This document shows, piece by piece, positions 54,224-63,681 of a stretch of 64,000 nucleotides of DNA. The notes beneath the pieces were generated by a model. It did no database searches. It was not told the DNA's origin and saw nothing but the letters and a program-made list of their open reading frames with translations. Source of the stretch: an uncultured Alkaliphilus sp. (lineage in GTDB: Bacteria > Bacillota > Clostridia > Peptostreptococcales > Natronincolaceae); the NCBI GenBank assembly GCA_938074565.1, contig CALJEQ010000001.1, forward strand, positions 124,001 through 188,000, written 5' to 3'. How positions within the stretch are numbered: position 1 is the first letter of the stretch; every line of letters starts with the position of its first letter. A program made the position numbers and the translations under genes.

Positions 54224-55507
54224 CTAATGATATTCATTATATACATCAATTTGTTTATTAATAAAAGTTTTAGATTGTACTACTTCTAGACCGTTACCGT
54301 AAACCAGTAACTTATTCCCGGTTTTTTTAACCATCATAGTTACTGGTTTTATATAAAATGCTAGTACTAACCCTATCATTACCAACAACGAACCTAATGC
54401 TGCACCCAATTTCCCCTTTACTTTGTTTACTTGCAAATATGTATACATTTTTGGATTATCTAAAATGATATCATATTCATTCCATTCAATGACGTCTCCT
54501 GGAGCTACAACGTTCATTCCTACCCTTCTTCCATTAAAAAACAAAGCATATAAAAACATAGGATTGTTGGTTTCATGGGATCTAGTAAATAATCCACCTT
54601 CTGTTGCAACAAAGTCAGGAAAAAACTTTGTAAATTGTATTGCCAAGCCCTCCTCTTCATCCACAAAAAAGGTACCTTCATATAATAGGTCTTCTACTAC
54701 TTCTTTTTCATCCTTCATAAATTGTATGTTTGTTGCCCAGCCAGTGGCGGATTGATAAAAATTATATCCCTTATAGTTCAAAGGATGATTTACAGAAATT
54801 TCTTTAGAATTCAATAATTCATTTTTATCATTTAACAATTTCATATTTGTATAGTACTGACCCACAGTGCCATCTTCTCGATAATCTATTCTAAAATCTT
54901 CAATTGAAACTGTAAATTCAGTGCCTTCAACCTCTACTTCACTGCCTGGTACACCATAAACTTCACTAGAAAAATGTGTATACTGACCATAACCGTAACT
55001 AATAATGGTTAATAAAATTCCCAAATGAATACACCACGACCCAAAATACCCAATACTATTCTTTTTACTATAGTATATTTCATCTCCATTTTTATCTTTT
55101 TTAATAACCTTTTTAAAACCAAAATTATCAAACAAATTATTTATGTAGTTTTCAAGGTTATCACTTTGCCTAAACGTAATGTTTTCTATATAGGTTTCCT
55201 TTCCTATTGAGGGTACCCCCTTGATTTTTCTTATTATTGTATCTAATCTTAAAATGCTGCATAGTAGTAAATTAATACTTAACAGGCTTGATAAACCTAT
55301 AAAATACCAAGAATGATAAATGTCATTTAATTTAAGAGATAAAATTAAATTAGATTTCATTTCTGAGAAGCGACTATGATAAAAAGGAATTTCCCTCCCT
55401 TGAGGTATTATTGACCCAAATACAGATAATCCTCCAAGTAATGCCAACAAAAAAATACCAAATTTCATCGACTTAACTTGTTTTATTACTTTATGTATTA
55501 TGCTCAT
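54224..55507 (-). CDS. resB: Cytochrome c biogenesis protein ResB
   Basis: 427 residues: four helices (near 13-32, 68-88, 150-170 and the last one near 380) and a large outer domain. MSIIHKVIKQVKSMKFGIFLLALLGGLSVFGSIIPQG is the typical ResB opening. AAGGAGT lies upstream of the ATG. It works with ResC. Confidence 0.93.
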   Translation of the reverse strand: MSIIHKVIKQVKSMKFGIFLLALLGGLSVFGSIIPQGREIPFYHSRFSEMKSNLILSLKLNDIYHSWYFIGLSSLLSINLLLCSILRLDTIIRKIKGVPSIGKETYIENITFRQSDNLENYINNLFDNFGFKKVIKKDKNGDEIYYSKKNSIGYFGSWCIHLGILLTIISYGYGQYTHFSSEVYGVPGSEVEVEGTEFTVSIEDFRIDYREDGTVGQYYTNMKLLNDKNELLNSKEISVNHPLNYKGYNFYQSATGWATNIQFMKDEKEVVEDLLYEGTFFVDEEEGLAIQFTKFFPDFVATEGGLFTRSHETNNPMFLYALFFNGRRVGMNVVAPGDVIEWNEYDIILDNPKMYTYLQVNKVKGKLGAALGSLLVMIGLVLAFYIKPVTMMVKKTGNKLLVYGNGLEVVQSKTFINKQIDVYNEYH

Positions 55508-55553
55508 TTTGATCTACTCCTTATAGCAATATTCAACTTAATATAGAATATAG

Positions 55554-55595
55554 ACAAACTACCACTTTTATATACATATATAAGTGGTAGTTTGT
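55554..55595. other. Long hairpin between nrfA and resB
   Basis: ACAAACTACCACTT and AAGTGGTAGTTTGT form a fourteen-base perfect stem, and the fourteen-base loop (TTATATACATATAT) can pair further. There is no T-tract on the minus strand, so it probably affects mRNA processing or partial termination between nrfA and resBC. Confidence 0.6.
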
Positions 55596-55633
55596 GCATT
55601 ACAAGTTAGTTTTTCAAAATTGTCAATTTTATA

Positions 55634-56911
55634 TTATTTGTTTTCTGCTATTATTTCCAGCGCTTGTTGGGCATATTCCTTTGCTCTTTCTAAGGTTTGT
55701 TTTGCTTTTTCTACGTTATGGAATCCTGTACTATTTTCAACAAATACAAAATCCCATCTATATTGGGCTTTTCGATGTAAAGATCTAAGCTCCTTAATAA
55801 TCTCTTCATCCTCTAACTTTCTATCTTCTAGTAATTGTCCGAAATCCTCTATTATTTTAACCAACATATCACTAACTTCCACCTGTAATGCCTCAACTTC
55901 TTTTTGTAAACCTTGTACATTAGCAATTAATGCATCAGGTTCTTCTTTATGACACTGTCCACAGGATTCGGATACAGTTTTCAACGGACTTTTTGCCCAA
56001 TGGGAACGATACTCTTGACCTTCTTCCACTACATTTGGCATATGACAGTCGGCACAGGAAGTACCCAGTTTATCATGCACACTACCCGTATACATTTCAA
56101 ATTCTGGATGTTGTACTTTTATAAGGGGAGTACCCGTTCTAGGATGAATCCAGTCTGCATGTTCTATTTCATCAAAATAAGATTCAATTTCATCTATCTC
56201 AATGCCATTGTCCCAAGGTAATACTATCTTACCTGTTTCTTTTTCAAAATAATACTCTACATGACACTGTGCACATGCCATTGTACCTGGTTTAGGTTCA
56301 TTATCTAATTTTCTGACACCTTCAGCAAAATGAGGTGCTGTAATTTGTATTTCAGTACCAGGTTCGTTTCTATGACAATTATAACAACTAATGGCATTGT
56401 CCACTTTTTGCGATGTCTCATAGAAGTCCATTTTAAATAAATCTTGTCCATTTTCCACATAAAGTTTTTCATAGTCAGCTGTTTTACATCCTAAACATGA
56501 AGCCCCGGGCTTTGGTCTAGCTGTATTAATTACATCCTCAAGGGCATAATAATGCCCCCTTGCCACATAATATTCCTTAGCAAAACCCACACCTTCATAT
56601 AGTATCTTTATATTGGGGTATTTTTTTAAGTAACTGATGGGATGTAACCCTCCTAAATCAGTTTCCTCTACTTTATGGTCTTGTACTCTAGAAGTGCGTA
56701 TAAATGATTCATAAATCATAGGATACTCTTCCTTCCAATTTTCAGCTGCAAGAATCATATCTTCTGGTGCGGGTATTTGAACCTGTGGTTCTTCTTGTTC
56801 TGGTGGTTGCTGTGGATTTGTTGGTGCTTCATCCCTTCTAGCACATCCTATTGGTATAAGTAATGTAAAAATTAAAATAAGTATCGTTAGTTTTTTCATA
56901 TACTTTGTCAC
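55634..56911 (-). CDS. nrfA: Pentaheme cytochrome c nitrite reductase (ammonia-forming), lipoprotein
   Basis: 425 residues from a GTG at 56911 with GGAG eight bases upstream; the ATG at 56929 contains that site. It carries a lipoprotein signal (LIPIGC, Cys 23). Five heme sites are visible: CLGCK (139-143), the Lys-ligated catalytic heme characteristic of NrfA, then CYNCH (176), CAQCH (213), CADCH (286) and CGQCH (317). The QHPEFE segment with the calcium-site region follows. NrfA reduces nitrite to ammonium with six electrons. No nrfH (membrane quinol-linked cytochrome) is adjacent; the gene is followed by resBC for heme attachment. Confidence 0.95.
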   Translation of the reverse strand: MTKYMKKLTILILIFTLLIPIGCARRDEAPTNPQQPPEQEEPQVQIPAPEDMILAAENWKEEYPMIYESFIRTSRVQDHKVEETDLGGLHPISYLKKYPNIKILYEGVGFAKEYYVARGHYYALEDVINTARPKPGASCLGCKTADYEKLYVENGQDLFKMDFYETSQKVDNAISCYNCHRNEPGTEIQITAPHFAEGVRKLDNEPKPGTMACAQCHVEYYFEKETGKIVLPWDNGIEIDEIESYFDEIEHADWIHPRTGTPLIKVQHPEFEMYTGSVHDKLGTSCADCHMPNVVEEGQEYRSHWAKSPLKTVSESCGQCHKEEPDALIANVQGLQKEVEALQVEVSDMLVKIIEDFGQLLEDRKLEDEEIIKELRSLHRKAQYRWDFVFVENSTGFHNVEKAKQTLERAKEYAQQALEIIAENK

Positions 56912-57086
56912 ATTATACTCTCCTTTCATTTCTAGTATCTTTAGTTATTATTTCAAAAAAATGAAAAACTATTATTTTTTTGCACTATAAATAACTTTTT
57001 TATGGATTTTAAAAAATTAAACTAACTTAGTAATTTTTTTCATATATTGAAATAACGTTTCTTAAAATGAAAGGAGAACTATTAAT
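56912..57086. other. Divergent spacer between nrfA and the amine oxidase gene
   Basis: 175 very AT-rich bases; promoters must lie here, but none stands out, and no FNR or NsrR palindrome was recognised. Confidence 0.4.
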
Positions 57087-58835
57087 ATGAAAACCTTCAT
57101 ACCCTATCAACCCAATAACCCATCTACTACCGAACGCTATAAATTATTAAACTATACACTGGAAATTAATAAACGACCAGAAGATTTCAACAACATTGTT
57201 AAGTTATTAAATCCCCCTGATGATATAACTACTGTTGTACCAGCTGGCACTTGTAAGGGCATAAAAGTTGCTATTTTAGGTGGTGGTCTAGCAGGTTTAT
57301 CTTCTGCCTTTGAGCTTCGTAAATTGGGCTTCGACGTAACCATCTTTGAAGCTGAAAAAAAACGTATTGGGGGTAGAGTTTATACTCATTTTTTTGATAG
57401 AAGTAATCACCTCTATGGAGAATTAGGTCCTATGCGTTTTCCAGTTAGCCACCAAACCACTTGGCATTATATCAATCTGTTTAACTTAAATACAAGACCC
57501 TTTATTCAAACCAATGAAAATGCCTTTAGATATGTTCGTGGTATAAGGGTTCGTAATCAACCTCAAGCTGTTCAACAATGCATTTATCCACTATTTGATT
57601 TAACACCTGAAGAAAGAAGCATACTGTGGCCAACATTAGAATCACAAGCCTTCGAGGCTTATTTACTAGAATTATCACCAGAAATTAGGAAGGAAATTTT
57701 GCAGATAAAAGAGCTTTATTCACCAGAGATAAACAAAGCCGATTACTTCAATATACGACAAATGATGGAGAAGTCAGGTTTAAGTGATGGAGCTATTGAA
57801 ATGCTCAGCAGTGTCAATCCTTTTATAGGCGCCTTTTTAAATAATAGTTATTTTGAAATTTTGAACGAAGTTTATGCAGCTAATTTTGCTTTTATGTATG
57901 AGATTATAGGAGGATTAGTTAAATTACCCGAGGCTTTCTATCACTCCCTTTTAAACCCTTATCCTTGTGAATATGGACCTACTATACCACAAGAAGCATT
58001 GGGAAAGGTTCAGTGGAAATCTGGACATCAAGTAATTGGATTAAGTCAAAATGAAAAGAATGGCTGTGTCGCAGTTCACTATAAAAAAGTTAACCAATTT
58101 CATCATCACCATGAGCATTTTGATTTTGTAGTGTGCGCAATCCCCTTTTCAAATCTCCGTTTACTTAAATTAAATCCATTATTCAGCAGTAAAAAAATGC
58201 ATGCAATAAGAGTATTAAATATGGAAGCTTCTCAAAAAACAATTTTTCTTTGTAATCGTCGTTTTTGGGAAGAAGGTTCACCCCAACAAAGAATTATTGG
58301 TGGTGGATCTGCTACAGACCTAGTCATCAACACTATTTGGTACCCATCAGACCATGCACAATTCATCTCTAACCAAGAAGCCTCTCAAAAAATAGGTTGT
58401 TTTGAAAGTTATCCTTGTAGTTGGTCATTAAAAAAAGGAGCAGTACCCCAAAGTCCAGGTGTATTTACGGCTTCCTATAACTGGACGCAAGATTCTATTA
58501 GGTTAGGAAATTTTAAAGAAGAAGATATTCCTAAGATTGTAATGAGACAGGTGGAAGAAGTCCATGGTCTTCCGAAAGGATATCTTGATAAAATCGTTGT
58601 AGACCATAAAACCATTCAATGGAACAACCACCCGTGGTCATTAGGTGCCTTTACTTTTTACACACCTCAACAAAATAGTCTGTTTTCAAAGATTTCAATT
58701 GAATTAGAATATTGTAATCGTGTTTTCTTTGCTGGTGAGCATGTGTCTGTTTCAAGGGCATGGATGCAAGGAGCTTTACAAACTGGTATGTTGGCGGCAA
58801 ATGGTGTAGCTATGGCATGTAAACCCTATTTTTAG
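57087..58835 (+). CDS. FAD-dependent amine/L-amino-acid oxidase family protein
   Basis: 582 residues. The Rossmann motif ILGGGLAGLSSAFELRKLG begins at 63, followed by FEAEKKRIGGRVYT (88-101). The C-terminal FAD-binding segment RVFFAGEHVSVSRAWMQGALQTG is intact. It belongs to the flavin amine oxidase superfamily that includes L-amino-acid oxidases and tryptophan 2-monooxygenase, whose N-terminal layout it resembles. The substrate cannot be told from sequence. There is no signal peptide. An oxygen-using enzyme is notable beside an nrfA gene in an apparent anaerobe. AAGGAG lies upstream of the ATG; it is a single gene. Confidence 0.85.
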   Translation: MKTFIPYQPNNPSTTERYKLLNYTLEINKRPEDFNNIVKLLNPPDDITTVVPAGTCKGIKVAILGGGLAGLSSAFELRKLGFDVTIFEAEKKRIGGRVYTHFFDRSNHLYGELGPMRFPVSHQTTWHYINLFNLNTRPFIQTNENAFRYVRGIRVRNQPQAVQQCIYPLFDLTPEERSILWPTLESQAFEAYLLELSPEIRKEILQIKELYSPEINKADYFNIRQMMEKSGLSDGAIEMLSSVNPFIGAFLNNSYFEILNEVYAANFAFMYEIIGGLVKLPEAFYHSLLNPYPCEYGPTIPQEALGKVQWKSGHQVIGLSQNEKNGCVAVHYKKVNQFHHHHEHFDFVVCAIPFSNLRLLKLNPLFSSKKMHAIRVLNMEASQKTIFLCNRRFWEEGSPQQRIIGGGSATDLVINTIWYPSDHAQFISNQEASQKIGCFESYPCSWSLKKGAVPQSPGVFTASYNWTQDSIRLGNFKEEDIPKIVMRQVEEVHGLPKGYLDKIVVDHKTIQWNNHPWSLGAFTFYTPQQNSLFSKISIELEYCNRVFFAGEHVSVSRAWMQGALQTGMLAANGVAMACKPYF

Positions 58836-59070
58836 GACTTAAAACATAGGATAAATTATTGATTAAATGAGGACATTGCATATTTTATTTTAAGTAATTA
58901 ATTCATGAAGTACTTTCTCTTCATATTGTTCAATGTCTAATAGTATAAAAAATATAAGCTAACTAGTAATAGTGTAATTTCTTGAACTATATAAACTTCA
59001 CTTATCTTATTTATTGTTCATATTATGTTATATAAATAGACTATCAATGGATGTAAAAGGGGTTTTGCCT

Positions 59071-59337
59071 ATGGCTACTTTTGAAAAGGAATTTTTATCA
59101 CTTCTATCAACAGATATTTTTAAAAAGATATTAAGCTCTAGTAACTTACAACTTGCTCAACTTAACGCAGTTCAGGCACTATTAATTAAAGCTAGAATTC
59201 CATATGATTTAAGATATTCTCCAGGAACAAGAAGAGCCTCTCCAGGAATTGATTTGTCAATCTATATTAACCCTAGTACAACACTGAATTTTACTATTTC
59301 ATTGGAGAATGGGCAAACTGTTTTTGATATTCAATAG
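59071..59337 (+). CDS. Small protein of unknown function, 88 residues
   Basis: The ATG at 59071 follows AAAGGGG and reads MATFEKEFLSLLSTDIFKKILSS; upstream in-frame ATGs at 59014 and 59047 have no ribosome binding site. The N-terminal half is helical and the second half basic with a beta strand (TLNFTISLENG). No family is recognised. A bidirectional terminator follows. Confidence 0.6.
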   Translation: MATFEKEFLSLLSTDIFKKILSSSNLQLAQLNAVQALLIKARIPYDLRYSPGTRRASPGIDLSIYINPSTTLNFTISLENGQTVFDIQ

Positions 59338-59362
59338 TTTGTTTTTCAATTTTAAGCAAAAG

Positions 59363-59392
59363 AAAACCCAATGCCGTTAAGCATTGGGTTTT
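59363..59392. terminator. Bidirectional terminator between the small gene and rnpB
   Basis: AAAACCCAATGC and GCATTGGGTTTT form a twelve-base perfect stem with a six-base loop; T-runs occur at both ends, so it can serve the plus-strand gene and rnpB on the minus strand. Confidence 0.9.
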
Positions 59393-59403
59393 CATAGTTG
59401 TAT

Positions 59404-59775
59404 GTGAGTAAATCTATAAGCCGAGTTCTGTATCTGACGGTCATCTATCTAGGCCGGCTGTTACCAGACGGCTCAAGCAACCTACCACGGGACGCGACGG
59501 GCAGCCGCTTTCATGTCCCTACTTGGTCTTGCTCCAGATGGGGTTTACATAGCCAACTAGTCACCTAGTTGCTGGTGAGCTCTTACCTCACCTTTCCACC
59601 CTTACCCCTTCAATATATAACGTAATTAAACCTTATATATAGAACGGGCGGTATATCTCTGTTGCACTTTCCTTGGAGTCGCCTCCACTGGGTATTACCC
59701 AGCACCCTGCCCTATGGAGCTCGGACTTTCCTCGTCCACAGTTAAACTGTGTCCGCGACCATCTGACTTACTCAC
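59404..59775 (-). ncRNA. rnpB: RNase P RNA, bacterial class A
   Basis: The catalytic RNA that trims tRNA 5' ends, about 372 bases. GTGAGTAAGTC at the 5' end pairs with the 3' GATTTACTCAC (P1). The conserved core includes GAGGAAAGTCCGAGCTCC near the 5' end, the CAGGGTGCTGGGTAA segment, GCAACAGAGATATACC, GGTAAGGGTGGAAAGGTG and CCCATCTGGAGCAAGACC. It has its own promoter and a terminator at 59363. The exact ends are set by P1. Confidence 0.96.
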
Positions 59776-59803
59776 AATATTAACTTGTCTTACCGAGAAT
59801 ATA

Positions 59804-59832
59804 ATTCTAACATAGATTTAAACAACTGTCAA
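59804..59832 (-). promoter_or_regulatory. Promoter of rnpB
   Basis: TTGACA (59832-59827), a 17-base spacer and TAGAAT (59809-59804) on the minus strand, about 20 bases upstream of the mature 5' end. Confidence 0.85.
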
Positions 59833-59848
59833 AATGCAATATTTGGAA

Positions 59849-60247
59849 TTACTTATTATCCATTGCTAAATTGGCTAATGCATCAGCTCTTTTATTATGT
59901 TCTCTACGAACATGTTGAATTTTAAAAGCTTCAAACTTTTTAATTAAAGGCAAAATCATTTGATAAATTGGAATTAATCCTTCATTTTTCACTTTATATT
60001 CCCCTTTAATTTGCTTCACCACCAACTCACTATCTAAATAACAAGTAATATCCGTTATTCCTAACTCTATAGCAGCCTCTAGACCTTTACAGAGTCCTTG
60101 ATATTCAGCAATATTATTAGTTTGTTTACCTATGTATTGACTAATTTCTTTAATTGTTTCACCATTTATATCTTGAATCACAACACCAATTCCAGCTTCC
60201 CCTGGGTTACCCCTTGAACCCCCATCACTATACATAACTGCTTTCAT
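59849..60247 (-). CDS. Ribonuclease HI-like protein
   Basis: 132 residues from the ATG at 60247 with GGAGTG upstream; the first ATG (60298) has no ribosome binding site. The RNase H motifs YSDGGSRGNPGEAGIG, NNIAEYQGLCKGLEAA (catalytic Glu), CYLDSELVVKQI (Asp) and REHNKRADALANLA (His/Asp) form a complete DEDD set. It matches the reverse-transcriptase-like RNase H family (YpdQ type), which degrades RNA in RNA-DNA hybrids. Confidence 0.93.
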   Translation of the reverse strand: MKAVMYSDGGSRGNPGEAGIGVVIQDINGETIKEISQYIGKQTNNIAEYQGLCKGLEAAIELGITDITCYLDSELVVKQIKGEYKVKNEGLIPIYQMILPLIKKFEAFKIQHVRREHNKRADALANLAMDNK

Positions 60248-60385
60248 GCACTCCACTCCCTTAAAACTATTATAAAAACTTAAAGTTTTTAGTATCAATT
60301 ATAAAATAAAATGCAATAACAATCTTTCTTTCATAAGTATATAGTTTAACAGAAAACCCTATAATTATCAATTGCAACTTACAAA

Positions 60386-61504
60386 TTAAAAATATTGAAA
60401 TGGATTAATATAAGTTTCTGAAGGAATCACTTCCACCAATAATTCTTTTTCATTACATATCTTAGACAAATATTCTGTTATCCAATCAACAAAAAATATT
60501 TCAGTTTCAAAATGACCTGCATCAATGACATTTAACCCATGTTCTAAAGCCATTTGTGCCTCATGGTACTTAACATCTCCTGTGATAAGACAATCACACT
60601 TATTTTTAATGGCATCTACAATTAAATCTGCACCACTACCATTAACCACTGCCACCTTTTCAACTAAAGCATTTACATCCCCTGTAAATTTCAACTTATC
60701 AATTCCTAATATTGCCTTTATCTCATCTATAAAAAGGTTTATTTTTAGAGGATTCTCTAAATAACCAATTCGACCTATTCCTGCCGTTGGTTCTGTATTA
60801 TTAAGGGGATAGATGTCATACGCCACTTCTTCATAGGGATGTGCCTTTATCATTGAAGCTATACTATTGTTTAGGTTTTCTTTCTTAACAATAGTTTCTA
60901 ATCTAACTTCCTTTACTTTTTCCAGTACTCCCTTACTGCCAATAAAAGGATTACACCCTTCTAATGGCTTAAATGTTCCTGTTCCATCACCTCTAAAACT
61001 ACAATGGCTATAGTTGCCAATATGCCCTGCCCCAGTAGTGGCTAAAGCATTGGCAACTTCTTCTTCATGTCCCTCTGGAACAAACACCACCAACTTAACA
61101 TATTGTTGCTGATCTGTTACATGTAAAATTTGTAAATTTTTCAAACCTAGTTTCATTGCAAGTTGATGATTAAGTCCCCCAGTTACCACATCTATATTGG
61201 TGTGGGCACAATAAATACTAATATTATTTTTTATGGCTTGATAAATAATCCTACCTTTGCTGTCCTCTTTTAATATGTTTTTTACTGGTTTAAATAAAAA
61301 AGGATGATGGGAAATAATTAAGTCTACATTTTTTTCAATAGCTTCCTCCATCACTTTTTCAGTAATATCTAAACAAACTATTATTTTCTTAACCTCGTCT
61401 TCTTGGCTACCCACTTGTAGACCTACACTATCCCAAGACATGGCTGCTTTTTTAGGAGCTAATTCTTCCATTATATTAATAATATCCTTTACTTTTTCAG
61501 CCAT
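60386..61504 (-). CDS. Nif3-like dinuclear metal centre protein (YqfO)
   Basis: 372 residues, the long form with an inserted domain. Metal-binding residues lie in ISHHPFLFKP (about 64), CAHTNID (98) and DAGHFETE (near 330). The core is known to assemble into a hexameric toroid; function is uncertain although GTP cyclohydrolase-like activity has been suggested. The start overlaps the end of trmK by 16 bases, the normal trmK-nif3 pair downstream of rpoD in Firmicutes. Confidence 0.94.
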   Translation of the reverse strand: MAEKVKDIINIMEELAPKKAAMSWDSVGLQVGSQEDEVKKIIVCLDITEKVMEEAIEKNVDLIISHHPFLFKPVKNILKEDSKGRIIYQAIKNNISIYCAHTNIDVVTGGLNHQLAMKLGLKNLQILHVTDQQQYVKLVVFVPEGHEEEVANALATTGAGHIGNYSHCSFRGDGTGTFKPLEGCNPFIGSKGVLEKVKEVRLETIVKKENLNNSIASMIKAHPYEEVAYDIYPLNNTEPTAGIGRIGYLENPLKINLFIDEIKAILGIDKLKFTGDVNALVEKVAVVNGSGADLIVDAIKNKCDCLITGDVKYHEAQMALEHGLNVIDAGHFETEIFFVDWITEYLSKICNEKELLVEVIPSETYINPFQYF

Positions 61505-62190
61505 AATAGCACCTCCTTTAGTTTACTTAATCGACTAACAGCCATCTGGTATTTTTCAGTGGCAGATTCAGTTTTCTGACCTTTAACATCTTGTATTATT
61601 TTATCATAAGTCATTAATTTTCTTTGAATGAATTCCTCTACTAGGGGAATTGGATTGTCTTTAATATGGAATCCAATTAAATAATATATTTCATCCACTA
61701 CCGTTTGTATCCCCTTTTCAATAACCATCACTTCATAAATACGATGATCTTCCTTCACCAACAGATCTTTTTTAATTGAGAAACCCTTTTGTACTACATA
61801 CTTTCTTAATTCTTCTTGGGCTTGCATTGGCTGTAATATGAAGGTTTTTGCGGTGTTTAATATTTCTGGTGATGCTTCTAATATATCAGCTATTAGAAGC
61901 CCCCCCATACCCGCTATAATGATTGTATCCACTTCACCTGCTTTTAAAGTGGTTAGCCCACCACCTAATCTAGTTTGTATTTTTTCGTTATATCCATAGA
62001 TTTTAATATTATTTTCAGCACTTTCCAGTGGTTTTTTATTAACATCACTGGCAATAGCAAAAGAACTAATATTATTTTGCAAAAGAAACAGTGGAATATA
62101 GCCATGATCCGTACCAATATCTGCAACTTTACTATCTTTTTTAACTAGACTAGCTATCTTTTCTAATCTAGGGGTTAATTTTACCTGCAT
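61489..62190 (-). CDS. trmK: tRNA (adenine(22)-N(1))-methyltransferase TrmK
   Basis: 233 residues. The SAM-binding start DIGTDHGYIPLFL (near 24) and the NVNKKPLESA and LQPMQAQEELR segments are characteristic of TrmK/YqfN, which makes m1A22 in tRNA. AAAGGAG lies upstream of the ATG. It is coupled to the nif3-like gene. Confidence 0.95.
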   Translation of the reverse strand: MQVKLTPRLEKIASLVKKDSKVADIGTDHGYIPLFLLQNNISSFAIASDVNKKPLESAENNIKIYGYNEKIQTRLGGGLTTLKAGEVDTIIIAGMGGLLIADILEASPEILNTAKTFILQPMQAQEELRKYVVQKGFSIKKDLLVKEDHRIYEVMVIEKGIQTVVDEIYYLIGFHIKDNPIPLVEEFIQRKLMTYDKIIQDVKGQKTESATEKYQMAVSRLSKLKEVLLWLKK

Positions 62191-62289
62191 ATAATTTACT
62201 CCTTTATTTCAAAATATTAATGATACTTCTTATTTATCTCCAAAAACTATTATTACATCTAGAAAATTCTTTATAAGGGAGGCAATAGG

Positions 62290-62490
62290 ATGCCACATAT
62301 TGATAAAAAAAAGAAGAAATTCGTTCAAAATGAAGACTTAGTTCATTTTAAATGGGGTGGACGTACACAAGAATGGGAAGAAGAAGCCGACCAAATAATG
62401 CATACCCTTCAAGACCAAATCGATGATCAAGAAACGGAACTAGAGAAAAAGAAAAAAATAGAATATGCTAAACAAAAGTTTTATTGGTAA
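62290..62490 (+). CDS. Small charged protein of unknown function, 66 residues
   Basis: GGGAGG lies nine bases before the ATG. The protein (MPHIDKKKKKFVQNEDLVHFKWGGR, then a charged helix TQEWEEEADQIMHTLQDQ and KKKKIEYAKQKFYW end) is soluble and strongly charged. It is transcribed towards rpoD and shares its terminator. Function is not known to me. Confidence 0.7.
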   Translation: MPHIDKKKKKFVQNEDLVHFKWGGRTQEWEEEADQIMHTLQDQIDDQETELEKKKKIEYAKQKFYW

Positions 62491-62495
62491 AAGGC

Positions 62496-62525
62496 AAATA
62501 GATTCGCTGTATAGCGAATCTATTT
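62496..62525. terminator. Bidirectional terminator of the small gene and rpoD
   Basis: AAATAGATTCGCT and AGCGAATCTATTT form a thirteen-base perfect stem with loop GTAT; T-runs occur on both sides. It ends one base before the rpoD stop codon. Confidence 0.9.
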
Positions 62526-63662
62526 TTATTCTAAATAATCCTTAAGCTTTTTGCTTCGACTTGGATGTCTTAATTTTCTTAATGCTTTTGCCTCTATTTG
62601 TCGAATCCGTTCTCTGGTTACATCAAACTTTTTTCCTACTTCTTCTAAAGTTCTTGCTCTACCATCATCTAATCCAAATCGTAGTCGTAAAACTTTCTGT
62701 TCTCTAGGAGTTAATGTATCTAAAACTTCTATTAACTGTTCTTTTAATAAAGAGAAGGCAGCAGCCTCGGCAGGAGCTGGTGCATCTTCGTCTGGAATAA
62801 AGTCACCTAAATGACTATCTTCTTCTTCACCAATGGGAGTTTCAAGAGAAACAGGTTCTTGTGCTATTTTTAAAATTTCTCGTACTTTTTCCTCTGTAAG
62901 ATCCATTTCCTTTGCTATTTCATCTGGTTTTGGTTCCCTACCTAATTCTTGTAGTAATTGTCTAGATACTCGTATTAACTTATTAATTGTTTCCACCATA
63001 TGAACTGGTATTCTAATGGTACGGGCTTGGTCAGCAATTGCTCTTGTAATGGCTTGTCTTATCCACCAAGTTGCATAGGTACTAAATTTGTATCCTTTGC
63101 GATAATCAAATTTTTCAACAGCCTTAATTAATCCTAAATTACCTTCTTGTATTAAATCTAAAAACAACATTCCTCTACCTACATAACGCTTTGCAATACT
63201 TACAACTAAACGTAGGTTTGCTTCTACAAGTCGTTTTTTAGCATCTTCACTACCAGCTTCCATCTTTTTAGCCAATTCAATTTCTTCATCACCAGTTAAT
63301 AGAGGCACTTTACCTATTTCTTTTAGGTACATTCTTACAGGATCATCAATATTAATACCTTTTAATAAAGCCACATCGTCTTCAATACTCTCTTCAATTA
63401 TATCATCTGTCTCCAGATCGACCTCATCTAAATCCACATCAACATCTACATCGCCATCTTCAATGTCTAATTCATCCTTATCCCCGACAATATCAATACC
63501 TAAAGAGGCTAAATGATCATATAGTTCATCTATTTGATCTTTATCAATATTTATATCCTCCAGCGTATCCATAATTTCGGTATAAGTAATCATTCCACGC
63601 TTTTTTCCTTTTTCAATCAGTTTTTTAACCGATTCTTTCTTAGCTTCTTGTGATTCGCTCAA
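62526..63662 (-). CDS. rpoD: Housekeeping RNA polymerase sigma factor (sigma-A)
   Basis: 378 residues. I choose the TTG at 63662, seven bases after GGGAGGGG, giving (M)[22 protein letters not shown]; an ATG at 63707 lies inside dnaG and adds 15 residues. Region 1.1 is acidic; regions 2.1-2.4 ([57 protein letters not shown]), 3 and 4.2 ([39 protein letters not shown]) are intact. It directs most transcription in the window. It follows dnaG, the standard operon. Confidence 0.97.
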   Translation of the reverse strand: MSESQEAKKESVKKLIEKGKKRGMITYTEIMDTLEDINIDKDQIDELYDHLASLGIDIVGDKDELDIEDGDVDVDVDLDEVDLETDDIIEESIEDDVALLKGINIDDPVRMYLKEIGKVPLLTGDEEIELAKKMEAGSEDAKKRLVEANLRLVVSIAKRYVGRGMLFLDLIQEGNLGLIKAVEKFDYRKGYKFSTYATWWIRQAITRAIADQARTIRIPVHMVETINKLIRVSRQLLQELGREPKPDEIAKEMDLTEEKVREILKIAQEPVSLETPIGEEEDSHLGDFIPDEDAPAPAEAAAFSLLKEQLIEVLDTLTPREQKVLRLRFGLDDGRARTLEEVGKKFDVTRERIRQIEAKALRKLRHPSRSKKLKDYLE

Positions 63663-63681
63663 TTTAAGTCCCCTCCCTTCA

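Noticed and set aside
55584-56221. Several plus-strand frames opposite nrfA
   Set aside because: All are covered by the intact pentaheme cytochrome gene; their cysteine and histidine content is only a reflection of its codons.
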